Source: Brugia malayi (lineage: Eukaryota; Nematoda; Chromadorea; Rhabditida; Onchocercidae). From it: a stretch of DNA of 64,000 nt. Below the pieces are notes generated by a model, which saw nothing but the letters and a program-made list of their open reading frames with translations, had not been told where the DNA came from and searched no databases. A program made the translations under genes and the position numbers. Position 1 is the first letter of the stretch, and each line of letters begins with the position of its first letter. Positions 17,601-34,649 of this stretch are shown piece by piece. The DNA is taken from contig NW_025062479.1 in the NCBI RefSeq assembly GCF_000002995.4, positions 7,123,221 through 7,187,220 of the forward strand, read 5' to 3'.

Positions 17601-20600
17601 TTTCAGACGTCGGATCGTGTTAACGGGTTATCCCTTGCAGAACAATTTGATGGAATATTATTGTATGGTAGATTTTGTAAGACCTCATTATTTGGGTTCG
17701 AAGAAAGAATTCAGTGTTATGTTTGAAAAGCCAATAAAAAACGGACTCTGTATTGATTCTACACCGTCGGATCTCAAAATTGGCCGTCAACGTACTCATG
17801 TCCTTATTGAGTTATTGAAAGGATTTGTACAGCGGTACTAGTTTTAATTACGAATATTTTCTTTGCATTCTTAGCATCTTAGGATCTTCTTAGCATGCAT
17901 TCTTAGCAACATATAGAGAAATTAAAAAAAATTGTAGGCGGACGCATCATTTGTTAAAAAACACCCTACCGCCGAGTTCTGAATTTGTTATATTATTGCG
18001 TAAAAGTCCGGTACAGAGAATGCTTTACCGAGCATTTTTACAATATGCACAGAACGAAATTAGTGTTAGCGGAACTGCAGTTTTCAATCCACTTAAAGCA
18101 TTCGCCGTTTGTTCAAAGGTTTATTTTTTACTTATATTGAGATTCTTTCGCTATTTTTGTTTCTAAAATACACCATATTTTCCAAAATTTTCACCAGTCT
18201 AAAATTTTAAAGATATCAATAACATGTTCATTAAAGTATGTTCATTAAAGTATGTTCATTAAAGATTTGGAATCATCCGGATATCTTATATGAAGTTTTC
18301 CAAAAAAGAAAAATTGAATATGAAAGCGGAATTAACGAAAAAAATGCGCAATGCGCAGCACCAGAAGCAGCCACAGATGATTTGACGGGTGAGACCTGTT
18401 TTATGAGAAGGTATTTATAATCAGATATCCATTGGTGTTCATTATGAGATAAATTCAAAAATATTTTAGATTCAGCTTTATCGCTTGCTTTAATTGATTC
18501 GTCAACGTTGCCTACCGTATTAAGCGATCCGACAACTTTGCAGTCTTCGCTAGATAGCTTTAGCTATGATAGTAAATCTTTCTTTGACGAGAAATTCTCT
18601 GCTGATGATTTGGATACAATTTTGCAAGACACTGGTGGTATGTGTCTAGCAGTGGAAGAGACATCTCAAATAGCGCCATGTATGTTGTGATCGGTTCTTA
18701 AATCAGAATTTTGTATTTTGCTGGGTTGGAATTTTTGACTTATATGAAGTTTTCCAAAAAAGAAAAATTGAGTATGAAAGCGGAATTAACGAAAAAAATG
18801 CACAATGCGCAACACCAGAAGCAGCTACAGATGATTTGACGGGTGAGATCTGTTTTATGAGAAGGTGTGTAATTCTGTTCCATTATGTTATCATTCTGTC
18901 TTATTTTTAAAAGGTATGATTTTTTCAAGCATTTTCTGTCAATGATAGTGCCAATGCTGTTCACTTCGCTGTGAATGCGATTTCTCATAAAATGGGCGTT
19001 CGTTCGAAACATAGCACTATTGCTAATGCTTTGCTTGAGGAACTTAATCTTGATAAGGGAATTAAATACGACTGGGTAAGTTTAAGTTATTTTTGACAGT
19101 GTACATGATCTAAGTTTTTATGGGTTGAGTTTTTATGCCTTTCAGTTCATTAAAACTTGGTATGTTGCATGTGTATAATATTTTTTCTAATTCTTTATTT
19201 TTCAGGATATGTAAATACATTGTTTTAGGCTACATTTGCTCTTCATGGATACAAACCTGGTGTTCTTGAGAATGGTTACAAAATGGTGGTGTCGTTAGCT
19301 ATTATTGAACAAGCTGTGTTGAATGGTGAAAAGGTGTTACTGTTCAGGTATTTCTAGGATTTTATTGTAAGAAAAAATTTAATTTCAATACATTTCTTTT
19401 TGCTTTTCTACTGAAAAAATTTGTTTCAACTTTTAGTGGCAGACTTGCGTGTGTCTCATTCTTACATTTTTAGTCAAAGTTTGCTTACTCTCAACCAGAT
19501 TGAACGCTTTCTTGAAACATCGAGCTCTGTAACTGTTGGTAACGAAAAGCTTCGCTGGAAAAAGAGTATCAATTACTACCGTTAGTTTTACGTTACTGAA
19601 CTAATTGAAACCGCAATAGTTAATGCATCTTGTTTATAACATTTAAGAAACGATTTTTCGATTAGTGCTTAAATTATTAAGATAATTTCAGGTTTTGATG
19701 GGTCAACCACGGCTACAGAAAGAGAGAAATTGATAAATCGTTTTAATCAAGATCCTAATATTCTTCTCTTTCTTATATCAACTCGGGCTGGATCGCTTGG
19801 CATAAATCTCGTAACTTTCATAATTCATTTTCAAAACTGTGGTATGGAGTTTTGATGTTAAAAGTCGGCAATATATGTTTCATATGAGACTAATTCTAAT
19901 ATCGCATGAATTATGATACTAAAATTCAGTTATTGTAGTTCTTGCTTTTATCCGTTTGTTTTAAATTGGCGTGATTTTTTAAAGGTTTCTGCAAGTCGTG
20001 TTATTATCTTTGATGCTTCTTGGAACCCGTGTCACGACGCGCAAGCAGTATGTCGTATATACAGATACGGTCAAAAAAGGCGTACATACGTGTATCGTTT
20101 GATTATGGACAACAGCATGGAGAGGGCCATTTTTAGTCGTCAAATTGGAAAGAATGGATTACAACGTAATCAAACAGTTTATCATGTGTTTCTTGGTTGT
20201 TTTTAGACATCTTTTTAAACACTTACATTTAGAACGAGTTGTAGACGATAAGCAGATGGACATTGACATCACGAAGCGTGAAATGGAGCAGCTTCTTGTC
20301 TACGATGTAAGATCTCATATTTATTCTGTATATTGTACGATTCTTAGATTTAATAAGGGTATTGTTGACACAAGTACTGTTATTAGATGACATGAATATG
20401 CGAGAAATCATTTTAGGAGTCACTTGATGTGGCTACAGAAGAATGGAACATAACTACTTGGCAAATTGATGATGCTTTGCTTTGGATGACAGCTCTGTCT
20501 CATTCAAAAATGTTTTCTCAAGTAAAATTCATTTTTCTTGGTTTTTAGTTTATATATATACTAAATGATAATACTCAGATATTTGAGTATTTGTTTCGTT

Positions 20601-21491
20601 TCTTCAGATTAATGATTTTGGTTTTATCAGATTCCGTTCTTGCACGAAAGCCTACTGATGGAAAGGGAAGATCGACTAAGCGAGGAAGAAAAGCTCGAAG
20701 CCAGGATGCTTTATGAAAGAGAAAAACAAATCTACAAAAATGGAGATTTTGATTATGATTGGACACTACGTAGTGGTGGTGGTCGTAGTAATGAATTTGA
20801 GGGTCCACGAATGTCGTTCCCACGAATTTGGCCATCAGCATCGTAAACTTTCAAGTTTCTTGTTAAGATTGCTGTGGCTTAAGATAATCATTGTCTTTAG
20901 GCAACAAATGCACGATCCAATGCCACTTAGACCAACACCAATGGCAATGATTCTTGAGCGCACCATGGAAAATTTGAACAATGAGGAACCTACGGCTACA
21001 TCAGAAGAACATTCTAACATCCATGCCAAAGAAATCATCTCTGACAGAGGTATGTTCTTCCTTCTGAATAAGGAAGGGGATGCTCTGATTTTGTGGTTTG
21101 CTCTATATGACAGTTTCTGTTGATGACTTCTACTTGTTTTCTGTTTTTTATAGAAATGGAGCTTCCATGTTTAACTGCTCCTGGACAAAAAGGAAAAGTT
21201 AAACTACATGAGAAATGCTGGCTGGTGACTTTACCGAGTGGAATTTTCATTCGATCGTTGCGTGGTGATGTTTATGACGCTCGCGGTACAGTTTATGACA
21301 AGTCAAGATGTCAGTCCTTTTAATTATGCAGCTCAGTAATATTGTCATTGTAGATGTCGTAAATATTATTCAGGTGCCTCCAGTGAATTTTTAAAATGAC
21401 TTTGTTTGACAAATATATTTCAGATAAGACAGGAAAGGGACAAAATTCATTTGCTCCCAGTGAGGTGATCGATTTGTGTGATTCTGATTGA
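14620..21491 (+). CDS. rad-26: RAD54L2/ARIP4-like SNF2 ATPase (C. elegans RAD-26-like)
   Basis: Nuclear SNF2-family DNA-dependent ATPase of the ATRX/ARIP4 branch, expected to translocate on DNA and remodel chromatin. Exons: 14620-14771, 14938-15230, 15523-15569, 15666-15880, 16056-16152, 16216-16331, 16421-16515, 16851-17012, 17085-17199, 17607-17834, 17938-18118, 18265-18388, 18470-18637, 18930-19075, 19229-19347, 19474-19580, 19692-19810, 19985-20165, 20233-20306, 20417-20521, 20631-20842, 20901-21049, 21154-21309, 21424-21491. Phases close to give about 1142 residues. Motif I is AHAMGLGKT, motif II DEGH, motif [12 protein letters not shown], then [11 protein letters not shown] and GFVQR; the C-lobe has [36 protein letters not shown] and RYGQKR. 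This run is diagnostic of RAD54L2 over RAD54 or ATRX proper. An acidic stretch (ELSSDDDSD) precedes the ATPase. A variable insert (exons 12-13) separates the lobes. Exon 13 has two in-phase donor choices (after 18637, or after 18680). The start is the first Met after a TTTTGCAG acceptor. Confidence 0.91.
18223..18264 (+). repeat. 14-bp tandem triplication ending at the exon 12 acceptor
   Basis: Three copies of TATGTTCATTAAAG (the first starts with C), at 18223-18236, 18237-18250 and 18251-18264. The last AG is the exon 12 acceptor of the RAD54L2-like gene. Using either upstream AG would bring an in-frame TAA, so only the third copy makes a usable exon. Confidence 0.85.
18285..18412 (+). repeat. 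copy 1 of an intragenic exon duplication (real exon 12)
   Basis: This 128-base stretch covers most of exon 12 of the RAD54L2-like gene, its 5' splice site and 24 bases of intron. It recurs 454 bases downstream with 5 differences, all transitions and no indels. Copy 1 is preceded by the conserved IWNHP SNF2 motif and is the functional exon. Confidence 0.9.
18739..18866 (+). repeat. copy 2 of the exon duplication (pseudo-exon in intron 13)
   Basis: Near-identical copy of 18285-18412 inside the intron between exons 13 and 14. The reading frame ([14 protein letters not shown]) and the GTGAG donor are intact; of 4 coding differences 3 are silent and one changes Ala to Thr. It lacks the copy 1 acceptor and the IWNHP codons. 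The only AG just upstream (CAG at 18704-18706) would need a phase-0 donor, while both exon 13 donors and the exon 12 donor are phase 1. In-frame inclusion therefore looks impossible with visible sites, and I read it as a recent partial duplication, probably not expressed. Confidence 0.85.
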
Positions 21492-21588
21492 TAATTCGCT
21501 AGTACTTATTTGGCAGAACCCTTGTCATGTTCCTTGTCTTCCCTTGATTATATCTAATATTTAGATATCTCCAGTTTTACTACATTTT

Positions 21589-21606
21589 GTGTAAATTAAT
21601 TTACAC
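21589..21606. repeat. perfect 18-bp palindrome in the RAD54L2 3' flank
   Basis: GTGTAAATTAATTTACAC reads the same on both strands. It lies about 100 bases after the SNF2 stop codon. Function unknown; AT-rich palindromes of this size also arise by chance. Confidence 0.7.
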
Positions 21607-22011
21607 TTTTCCTTTTTTAACACGTCCGATTGAAATACTAACTGATTTTTCATTAGAATATTATGTAGGAGACGTCTATCACTTCAATGAATGTTACGTA
21701 ACACTTTAAGATCTAATCTTTTGTAGGAATTAGTGAATTTCTTAAATTATGGAAAGCATGTTCGTTCCATAGTGGTATCTCCCGTTGCTCCCAAATTGGA
21801 TTTTATTGTAAATTGGTGAAAGTCAATTTTTTTGACAACCTTATTCTATGGAAATTCCGTCATTATCACTTTACTATCATGTGTTAGTTATATTTGTTTG
21901 ATTTGAGGTAGCTTGTACCCTTATTTGAGTCACATCAAATCAGAGCCCAGTGCAAAAAAAGAAATGTGAAGGCTAAAGGGAATGTGCCCCTTTTTTGGAC
22001 TAATTAATCTG

Positions 22012-22017
22012 AATAAA
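22012..22017 (+). promoter_or_regulatory. possible polyadenylation signal for RAD54L2
   Basis: AATAAA about 520 bases after the stop codon, in the gap between the convergent SNF2 and GFAT genes. A perfect 18-bp palindrome at 21589-21606 lies between the stop and this hexamer. Weak call, based on the hexamer only. Confidence 0.3.
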
Positions 22018-22404
22018 CACCGAATCCTTATATTTTTCCAGTTACTTTGAAATTGTGTTTGTTTTAAAGCATTTTAATATAAGTGCTTTTGTTTATGACT
22101 TTTACGTTCAGTGATTCCTTAATTTAACTAGTTTACTTAATCTCCGAAAATTAAATGACTCCTTCAATAATGAAAGTGATGTCTTTTTGGGGAGATGCAT
22201 AAACCGATTTTTAATGAGTTTGTTGCAGCGTTATTATGCTTTATCCAGTGAGTCGATTAATTGTCCTAAGATGATCCGGTAGAGAGTTAAAGATGATAGG
22301 TTCCTTCGGAAAAGTTTCACTGTATTAAGCTTATAAAAAACTGATGAGCAAAGGAACAAACTGATGTTGAGGTGTCGAATTCTGGCAGGGAGGGGAAATT
22401 GATT

Positions 22405-22405
<1 letters not shown>

Positions 22406-22447
<42 letters not shown>
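22406..22447. repeat. (AT)n dinucleotide repeat
   Basis: About 20 uninterrupted AT units, directly followed by the exon-like stretch at 22452. A second, shorter TATA-rich run lies at 22603-22621. Confidence 0.9.
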
Positions 22448-22448
<1 letters not shown>

Positions 22449-22451
22449 CCA

Positions 22452-22565
22452 TGGCGGAACGAACCGCAGTGGCTAGATAAAGAGAAAAGTAAATGGCCAC
22501 GATGGGAATTCAAATATCAAGGAGACGATGAATTTAATAAAGCAATTATGACGGCTGTTAGAAAG
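22452..22565 (+). pseudogene. orphan exon-like open stretch
   Basis: 38 codons with protein-like composition, rich in charged residues and tryptophan (PQWLDKEKSKWPRWEFKYQG), ending exactly at a good donor, AGAAAG followed by gtaaag. The frame is closed by a TAA just upstream inside the (AT)n flank, and no acceptor lies between. No downstream exon was found that continues it. It may be the surviving exon of a gene broken by repeat expansion, a retro-inserted fragment, or chance. I do not recognise the family. Confidence 0.3.
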
Positions 22566-22849
22566 GTAAAGAAAACTTTCAAATCAGTAAAAATTCAGTT
22601 CATATATACATATATATATATGGGACCAAGAACCCCGAGATAATAGGATGATTACAGCATGTAAGCTTTTACAACACTTGTTCACTGGGATTTTAGTTGG
22701 TGCCTGTGTAGAGTGGAACAAAGATGATAGTTAATATATGGTTATGCAGTGACAATAAAAATATGAATTTTTGGAAGAAATTTTCTGGTTGGGATCTAAA
22801 GAGGATCCCATTTAGTCCAAATTAGGAAGCTGCATATCTGTTTCACTTT

Positions 22850-27325
<4,476 letters not shown>

Positions 27326-30300
27326 CCTAGAAAGCCTTGATTGGAGTTTCCCTTCGATACTAAAATTATATGCAAAATTGAACAAGTATCAGAATATGAT
27401 GCAATATAAAATTGCGTAGCGAGATACCAGTAGGTCAACAAATCTTTAAAACGTGAGGAAGATTGTGCAGTTTTTTTAACAGGATGTATATTCCGAATCG
27501 TTTAAGCTTCCATTTTTAAGCATTTGTATGCATTGCTTCGGGAAATACATATACGATAAAAGAATGAGACATTTCTGATTCTTCATTAAACAGAGTATAT
27601 TAACAGCTTATTTCGATGATATGTGAAAAAGCAGAGCGAAAAAAGTATTTATTTCAGAGAATATTTCCGAATCTTATTTGAAAAATTGTATTCTTAGAGA
27701 AAGAATTTAAAAACACATGAGAATAGGAAAATCAACATTGTAGGAATAGACCTTATCAGTAATTCGATCGGGTCAACAGCAATGTGAAGAAGGAAAAGAT
27801 ATGTAACATATGATGGTCATTGTACTCTAGCAATAGCTATACATACAACTGTCATACAAACACTATTTCCCTTTCGTTGTTGACCTTCTCCAAAAGTTTG
27901 ATCACAGTAATCTGCTAATAATTTTTCTCTACATTTTCAACATCTAGTGTCTATTCTGACACTAAATTTGGATCACCTACAACTAATATGTGGAGGAAAA
28001 GTTCGCTCAGGGATCACTTCTCAGTTCCCTCTCGCGTCATGCCGCCCCGTATAGATGGTCTCCACAAATTTGAAATATGCAGCTAGGAAAAGGAAGATAT
28101 GAATAGGAGCATATGAATGCACAATATTAACAATACTTGAATGTGTTTGCAATGCACCTTAACATTTCAACGATGTAAAAAAAGAAGAAATGCAATTAAT
28201 AATGGGAGGAAGATCGAAGTTTAATAAGAAATGAAGAAGTGATGAAAGACAATGACAAGAACAACTAATTAAACAGTTTCAAGCGACAACTTTGGAAATT
28301 GAACTCATTTGCAAAAAAAAAAACCACACACCGGACGTAAAAAAATTGTTGGAAGGATAAGGCCACGAAAGGGTGGGTTCGTGCTTTAATGTGGAGCCAT
28401 CCCTACTATATGTATGCAATGATGACTCATACATGCTTCCATTGGCACCGCGTTATTTGTTAAGGATTTCATATCTGCATTATGGCACTATTTTGGTAAC
28501 TGTTGCTATCTTTAAAATCTGTAAGTAAACAAGTTTCGTGAGGATTTCCCACACGTTTTACTTGTCTAAATTAGCAAAGAAGCCAACGAAGCCCATGTTT
28601 GAAATCGTATGTTGTAAGCATGTTTTTTGTAGTTTATCTATTACAGAGCTATCCAATTCTTCCTGAAATTCTGTGAATTGATAGCTAGTTATTTTTCGGA
28701 ATACTTCGGAATAGAATTTACCAGCCTATGAATTTCAGTGATCTCGGCTGCTTTCCTTCCTTCAACGGTAAAGAAACTGTGCATTCCAATGTTAAAACAG
28801 AGAAGGCCCGCCTGATTTCTGAATTATAACAAATTAGGGAGGTGAGAGGAGAGAAGAAGGGACAGCATTCGTACCTCCACCACTCTTAATATCCCTTATG
28901 CATCTTGGGCTTCAAGGTCATCGAGATAATGCAATAACTAACCAGACGTCAAACAGCTGTAAAAGCAATTTGGAATACAATTGATTAAATAAACTATTCA
29001 ACAATTAGGGAAACGGTGAAAGAGAAAAAACAGCACACCTTGAGGAAAATCTTGTGTGTCTAAAGCAGGATTGCCTGTTTTTACAACAAAATATTCTCCT
29101 TTTTGAACAAATTTGCGATGAGCCGTTATATATAGTCATAAAAATCGTCCCGCACATATCTGAGAATGAGGTGAAAGAAAAAGGGATAAGAAATGCATGA
29201 CTTTTTTCAGAGAGTCATGAGTAGAAAATCTGATATGTAAATGTCCAAAGTTCTTCATTTTTCCGAACGAGAGTAGAAATTAGAAGTGTTTAAAAAAGGT
29301 TCGACCAGCTGTCAGACAGATGTGAAAATTCTTTCATGTGCGCGTGTGGGACAACGGTGCCAGAGGAATCGCAACAGTTTACGTTTTTAAGAAGCCACTA
29401 ACTGGTGAAGTGGAACACTAGGCAGGTTAGCTCAAGATATCCCGAATTTTTTGTCTGGTCAGTTGGGACTTCAGATGCAAAGATGTTGTGGATTGATAAC
29501 CATTCATTTATTAAAATTTTAAAATTTCACAGCCACGTGACCCGAACGCCGGAAACACTTGAGAAGTGATAATTGTATACATTTTTTTCTAATTCGACTT
29601 CTTTAGCGCTTTCAGTTTTACATTGCTGTTAGATGACCGCCCATTATATGAATAAGAATAAAATTCTTTAGCCCCATCCAGAAAACTAGAAATCTGAGAA
29701 CCTTGAAATGGGCAGAATAGAGCATTTATAATAGACAATTTTCCGGAAAGAGATCATGCCTTGTTCTGATTTCTCATGTGCGACTGCTTAACTTACAGGA
29801 TCTTCATTTCAAGTTGAATTGCCACTATTGCTGGCGTTTTTCGGTAAATAGTATTTTTGAGACTTCTCCTTTTCCTTATTGCTTATTGTTCTCATAATTT
29901 TTAAACATTTAGTCGCTTCCAACTTTGAAATCCGAAGTATTAACATTATCAGTGTCACTGCACTTCTAATTCGCAGCTTTATGAAGATAATATACCGAAA
30001 ACTACAAATCCGAAGTACTGCTACAAAGCTCCCAGAAGATAATTCAAAAAATAAGAAACAGAAGAAAAAAAAGATAAGAATAGGAAGATAAGACATAGTC
30101 ATCAAAATGTTGTGACTAAATAGTCTTCACTCACAATCTTCCGAAATAGCTGTTCTAAATTTATGTTTTATGCTGGTACACCGCTACTTTTCTTTGTGCG
30201 AATGTTAATCAATGGTTTCCTTTACTCCTGTGAGTTGCGATGTGATATTTTATTGTTGAAGTATTTTGAAAAGTAGTTAATTTTCAAAATAGGACTTTAT

Positions 30301-33300
30301 TTTTCATATTTTTGCAGTGATTGAGTTTTATCAACTCTAAGAATTCTAGAAACCTTCAAGAAAGTGGGTAAAAGTTCTTGACAACAATCTTTAATTCCGT
30401 TTCTATATGAGTAATAAGAGAACTTTCAACGAAATATGCTTTGATTTTGCTGAAATATAGCAAAAGATTGATAATAATGGGTATAATAGAATGAAAAAGT
30501 GATCGTATATGATCAGTCATGTTTACTGCATCAGTTAATGCAACTCAATTACAGCAAAGATATATGAAAATTCTTACGCAGTCTCATTGTTCTTCATTTC
30601 ATACTGGAACTTGGGAACAAACAGTGTTTATGGGATTCTTTTGAAAAGGATGTATTCCAACAGTGCTTCAACATCTTAAGCTAAAAACATCTGTAAAAAT
30701 CTTTGGAGACTCTATTATTCATGTAAGCAGATATTAAAAATGATACATAGTAAAGGTAAGCTAAAAAGTAATCGTCTATAGTGAATTTTTCTTAGCGATA
30801 AGGTCAACATTTAGTGAATGGTCTTTTATAGTCCCAAATCTTTAAGAAACAAAAATGCATTTTAGGAACACTTTCTCTTCTTGAAAAAATAAGATTACTC
30901 AAGGATTTGAACAGTTAAAAACAAGAAATAAGCAATGCATTGCTGATTTGTAAAGTGAGAAGTGGTTCAATTTGTATGCCATGAAAATACATAGTGGCAT
31001 TGCATTAAAACTGAAAATATTGCTGAAAAAAAATAAAACTGAAAAAATGTCTTTTTGTTCCATCCACTGTACAGTGACACAGCATACTGAACGAAGATCT
31101 CAAATACACATCATGACGTCATCGTTTCGACCTTTATCTTGTCCAAAAACATAATTATTAAGTGAATGAACAATACCTAACGAGCATTCCATCAGTATGA
31201 TTTTATCATAAATTGTAATTTTTCCATAGCTGAAATTTTTCACGTGAAATCAGTATTAAAAAGAAAAAAAAAAAAAAACGCAATCCTTTTTTGAAGCAAA
31301 TATGTTGATTTTTAAACGTAGGATGTTCCAATCACTCTATCACAAATTTCAAATATCGCAATATTATGAAATATTGCAATGAATATGTCCAATGATTTAT
31401 GTACAGAGTTTTGTAAAATCACATGTTTCTCACAATAGGTTTGTTGTTTACTACCTTAAATCTTCATCAATTACTCTCCGATCTGTTGCTAGTCTAAAAT
31501 AGCTTCCCGCTTTTTTGTTTATATTAAAATAGCATTCTTATTTGGTGTTGAATCTGCAATTAAGTTGTTTACACGTAAATAATTATTATCTTGTAACATA
31601 TTGAAGTTTAATATATGGCGACTATTTCCACTTGAATAAGTATATATGCTATGTAAATACACAGTTCATCTTTTCCAAAGCTTCTTTCAGCAGCAATACT
31701 TCATCCTAATAGTCAATACTTTATTACAAAAATTTTAATTATTGTAGTGCTATATCTGTTAACAAAGAGATCCTGTTAATGAAGACAAAAGGATTGTATT
31801 CCTGTATTCTACATCAAAATAGGCATCCCGAGATCAAGGAAAGAAAACCCCTCCAAACAAAATTATTAACCTTTTCGAATGTGCAGGTAAAATTTTCTTT
31901 CAAGCATTGTTCGTTAAACACTCCAGAGCATAACTCTTCGCTTGAGATATTGGTGAACATGGAAATAATGTTACTACCTTACTGTTGCTATTATATTATT
32001 TTTTCTATTATTTTCATTACTGTTATTACTTTTGTAACATATTGGTTCGCTGTATGAAGCTCAGTGATATTATTACTTTCCTTCTTGCAGTTTTGTGCAT
32101 TTTTTTCTTCCAGGATCTTTATAAATAGTCGTTAACAAGAAAATTTGGAGAGTAGTATCAATCCGAAGATTTTTAAGACTTTTAATGGAAAAAATTTCTA
32201 ATTTCGGATGCCACATATCTAATAAATAGAACAAATATTAGATATTGATTAGTAAATCTGTTAACTTTATCACTGAGAGAATGGCCGTAATGTTTGTTTC
32301 TTTTACAGTTGTTTTTCTGCAAAATGTCAAATTATACCTTTTTACTGTTGCAAAAATTTAGTATTGAAATGTACTTGATTTACCAATATTTATTTGCGCT
32401 ATATTAATGTTGTTTAAGTCTGTATTAGTTATGACGCTTTGACCATTTATTGTAATGCACTTCTGTACTTCGGTATCATTTGAAATTTCTGTTTCGTCAT
32501 CATCTAAATTAATAGTAACATGAAGTTCTTAATACTGATGGCGAAATCGGGTAATCTACTTGGCTTATTCCGAATTTTCTCGCAAGGAAAATGCATAGAA
32601 TTTAATTTTTATTACTAATTAGAACAATCATGAATAAAAGCAAAAGGTTAAATATCGAATTGTATATCACTCTGCATAAATAAACAAACTCACATGTCAA
32701 TGTATTGCAGCGTTTACTTGAGGCAAAATTTTTAATAGATGTTGAGTAAGGCGTTGTTAACATAATGCTGAGAAAACAGAAGGCATTAATACAAACTTAT
32801 CGTAGGAATTAGTCTGTGACCGACTGCTAAAAGATTTACAAGGATCGTAACAAAAGAGAAACATGATGATGTTCAGGCCTGAATTTATTTTATTGAAATG
32901 TCAAGTATGCTGCACATTCATCAACGAGTCCCCCACAATTTTTTCCTTTTGCGCTTTAAACTGGCAGACCGTGATTGATAATAATGTTTTTGTGCATTTT
33001 TCAGTACCAGTGAAATGCATTTTAGATTGGTATGCATTAATAAGTATATATATCATATATCAAAGCTAGTATTAAAAAAAGTATAAAAACATGATTTTTA
33101 ATACCTATTTTCATTCATTCTGCTTGACTACAGGTTGTTCACCCCTCATTAAATAAATTTACTGCGCAATGCTTCTACGTATAAACTATTCATTTTAAAA
33201 TAATCTTTATATAAAATCAAGCAGATTTAATGTCTAATGTAAATATAATATTTAATGTAAAGTTGAAAATGTAGTACAAGGATTAGGTTATGAAACTACT

Positions 33301-34140
33301 CTCTGAGAATCATACAATCAAAACTGATTTATGCAGAGAGAACAAGTCTCTTCATTTGGGATTGAAATTTCATTTCGAGGGATTTGCATCACTTTAGATT
33401 TCTGTGAATATTTTGCTTTGGCCATTTCTTCCTTGTAAGTATGAAACGACAACAATGTGAGAGCAGGAGAAAAAGAGTGGGACAATTACTATGCCTCATA
33501 AAGAGAGTAGCATAATTTGCTATAGTGTTATTGATATCGGTGATAATGTTTGCTTTTCCTTCTAAGGCTTTATCAGTAATGGCTTCTGACGTATAATAAT
33601 TAATCAGTTACCATACATTTTAAAATATTTGCATTAGGAAGTATTCAGAAACGTATAACAGGACTAAAATTTAATAAGAAAGAATAAAGAAAACAATTTA
33701 GCACAAAGTATAATGCAACTTACCTGTCAGTGAGGAAAGGACGAAAAACCAGAGAAAATTCCTTTTCTAGATTTTCCACAGCAACATTGCTTCAATATTT
33801 CACGTTACCTCTTCATTCCTAAATTCAATTATTTTGCTCTACTAAAATTTCCATCAAACTTGTTATGACCATGCACAAGTTCTATCACTTGGTTAGCTGA
33901 AATTGCAATTTTGGTTTCCTACTGCCAACAAGGGGGAAATCTGATAATTATGCAAAACAGACCTTAATATGGATTTATTAAGTAATTTTGTTGGTTGTGG
34001 TTTGGAGTTTGTGCAGACGAATGTTCTGTAATGGAATCTGTTTTGCTGGTTGTTTGCTAATAATTACGTTACACGAAGTATTTATCTATATTGGCAATAT
34101 ATTGATAATTTATAAAAAGCTGACCAAGACAAATGGTTTA
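27326..34140. other. long non-coding stretch upstream of GFAT
   Basis: About 6.8 kb with no exon recognised on either strand. Composition is AT-rich with short homopolymer tracts (for example poly-A near 31264-31278). The GFAT promoter should lie in the first part. A short hairpin (GCAATATT/AATATTGC) is near 31358-31377. Open frames such as 29809-30105 (-), 31779-32057 (+) and 33988-34230 (+) show no recognisable domain; the last overlaps the repeat listed next. Confidence 0.45.
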
Positions 34141-34149
34141 AAGGCATTG

Positions 34150-34310
34150 CCTCACAACGAACGCATGATTACATTGAGTAAAGAGCTGTCAGATGACCTT
34201 TATTCTTATATGGCAAGAATTGGGTCTTAACACTATGTCAGTTGCTCATAAGAACGATTAGAAAACCTTTACGATATTTCGATATTGCAAGTAGATTTGG
34301 TTTAGAACAA
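34150..34310 (+). repeat. left copy of an inverted repeat flanking the BEL/Pao remnant
   Basis: Similar, by eye about 65-75 percent with small indels, to the reverse complement of 38202-38373. Shared blocks include ATGATTA..GTGAGTAAAGA.CTGTCA and GATGA.CTTTATTC, extending to TTTGGT..AGAACA. The right copy continues on the minus strand into an open frame (38213-38016). Confidence 0.6.
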
Positions 34311-34649
34311 AAGAGCAACATATTAAGTAATGCATATACTCTTTGTTAACAGCTGTAACATTTCATGAGTAACCCACCTACAGTTGGATAATGAATGATT
34401 GCTTATATCACATACATTTTTGAAACAGTTTTATATTTGCCTAAGGAATATTTGATTAAAACAATCTTTAGTCCCTCAGATTTAACACAGTTTTATTCCA
34501 ACATATTATTCGGTTTTTCTACAGAAATATGATATTTTATTAATTACTTGATAGTTTATTAATTCATAATAATTTAATTACTTGACACTGATTCATAATC
34601 ATCTTTTATATTGCAGGAATTGAGGTTAGAAGAAATCAAAAACTTTTGT

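Larger units (their letters stand above)
21492..22849. other. intergenic region between convergent RAD54L2 and GFAT
   Basis: Contains the 18-bp palindrome, a possible poly(A) signal, an (AT)n tract at about 22406-22447 and the exon-like stretch at 22452-22565, each listed separately. I see no complete gene. Confidence 0.5.

Noticed and set aside
33988..34230. 80-codon open frame left of the retroelement
   Set aside because: It overlaps the inverted repeat and has no recognised domain; better described as repeat sequence.
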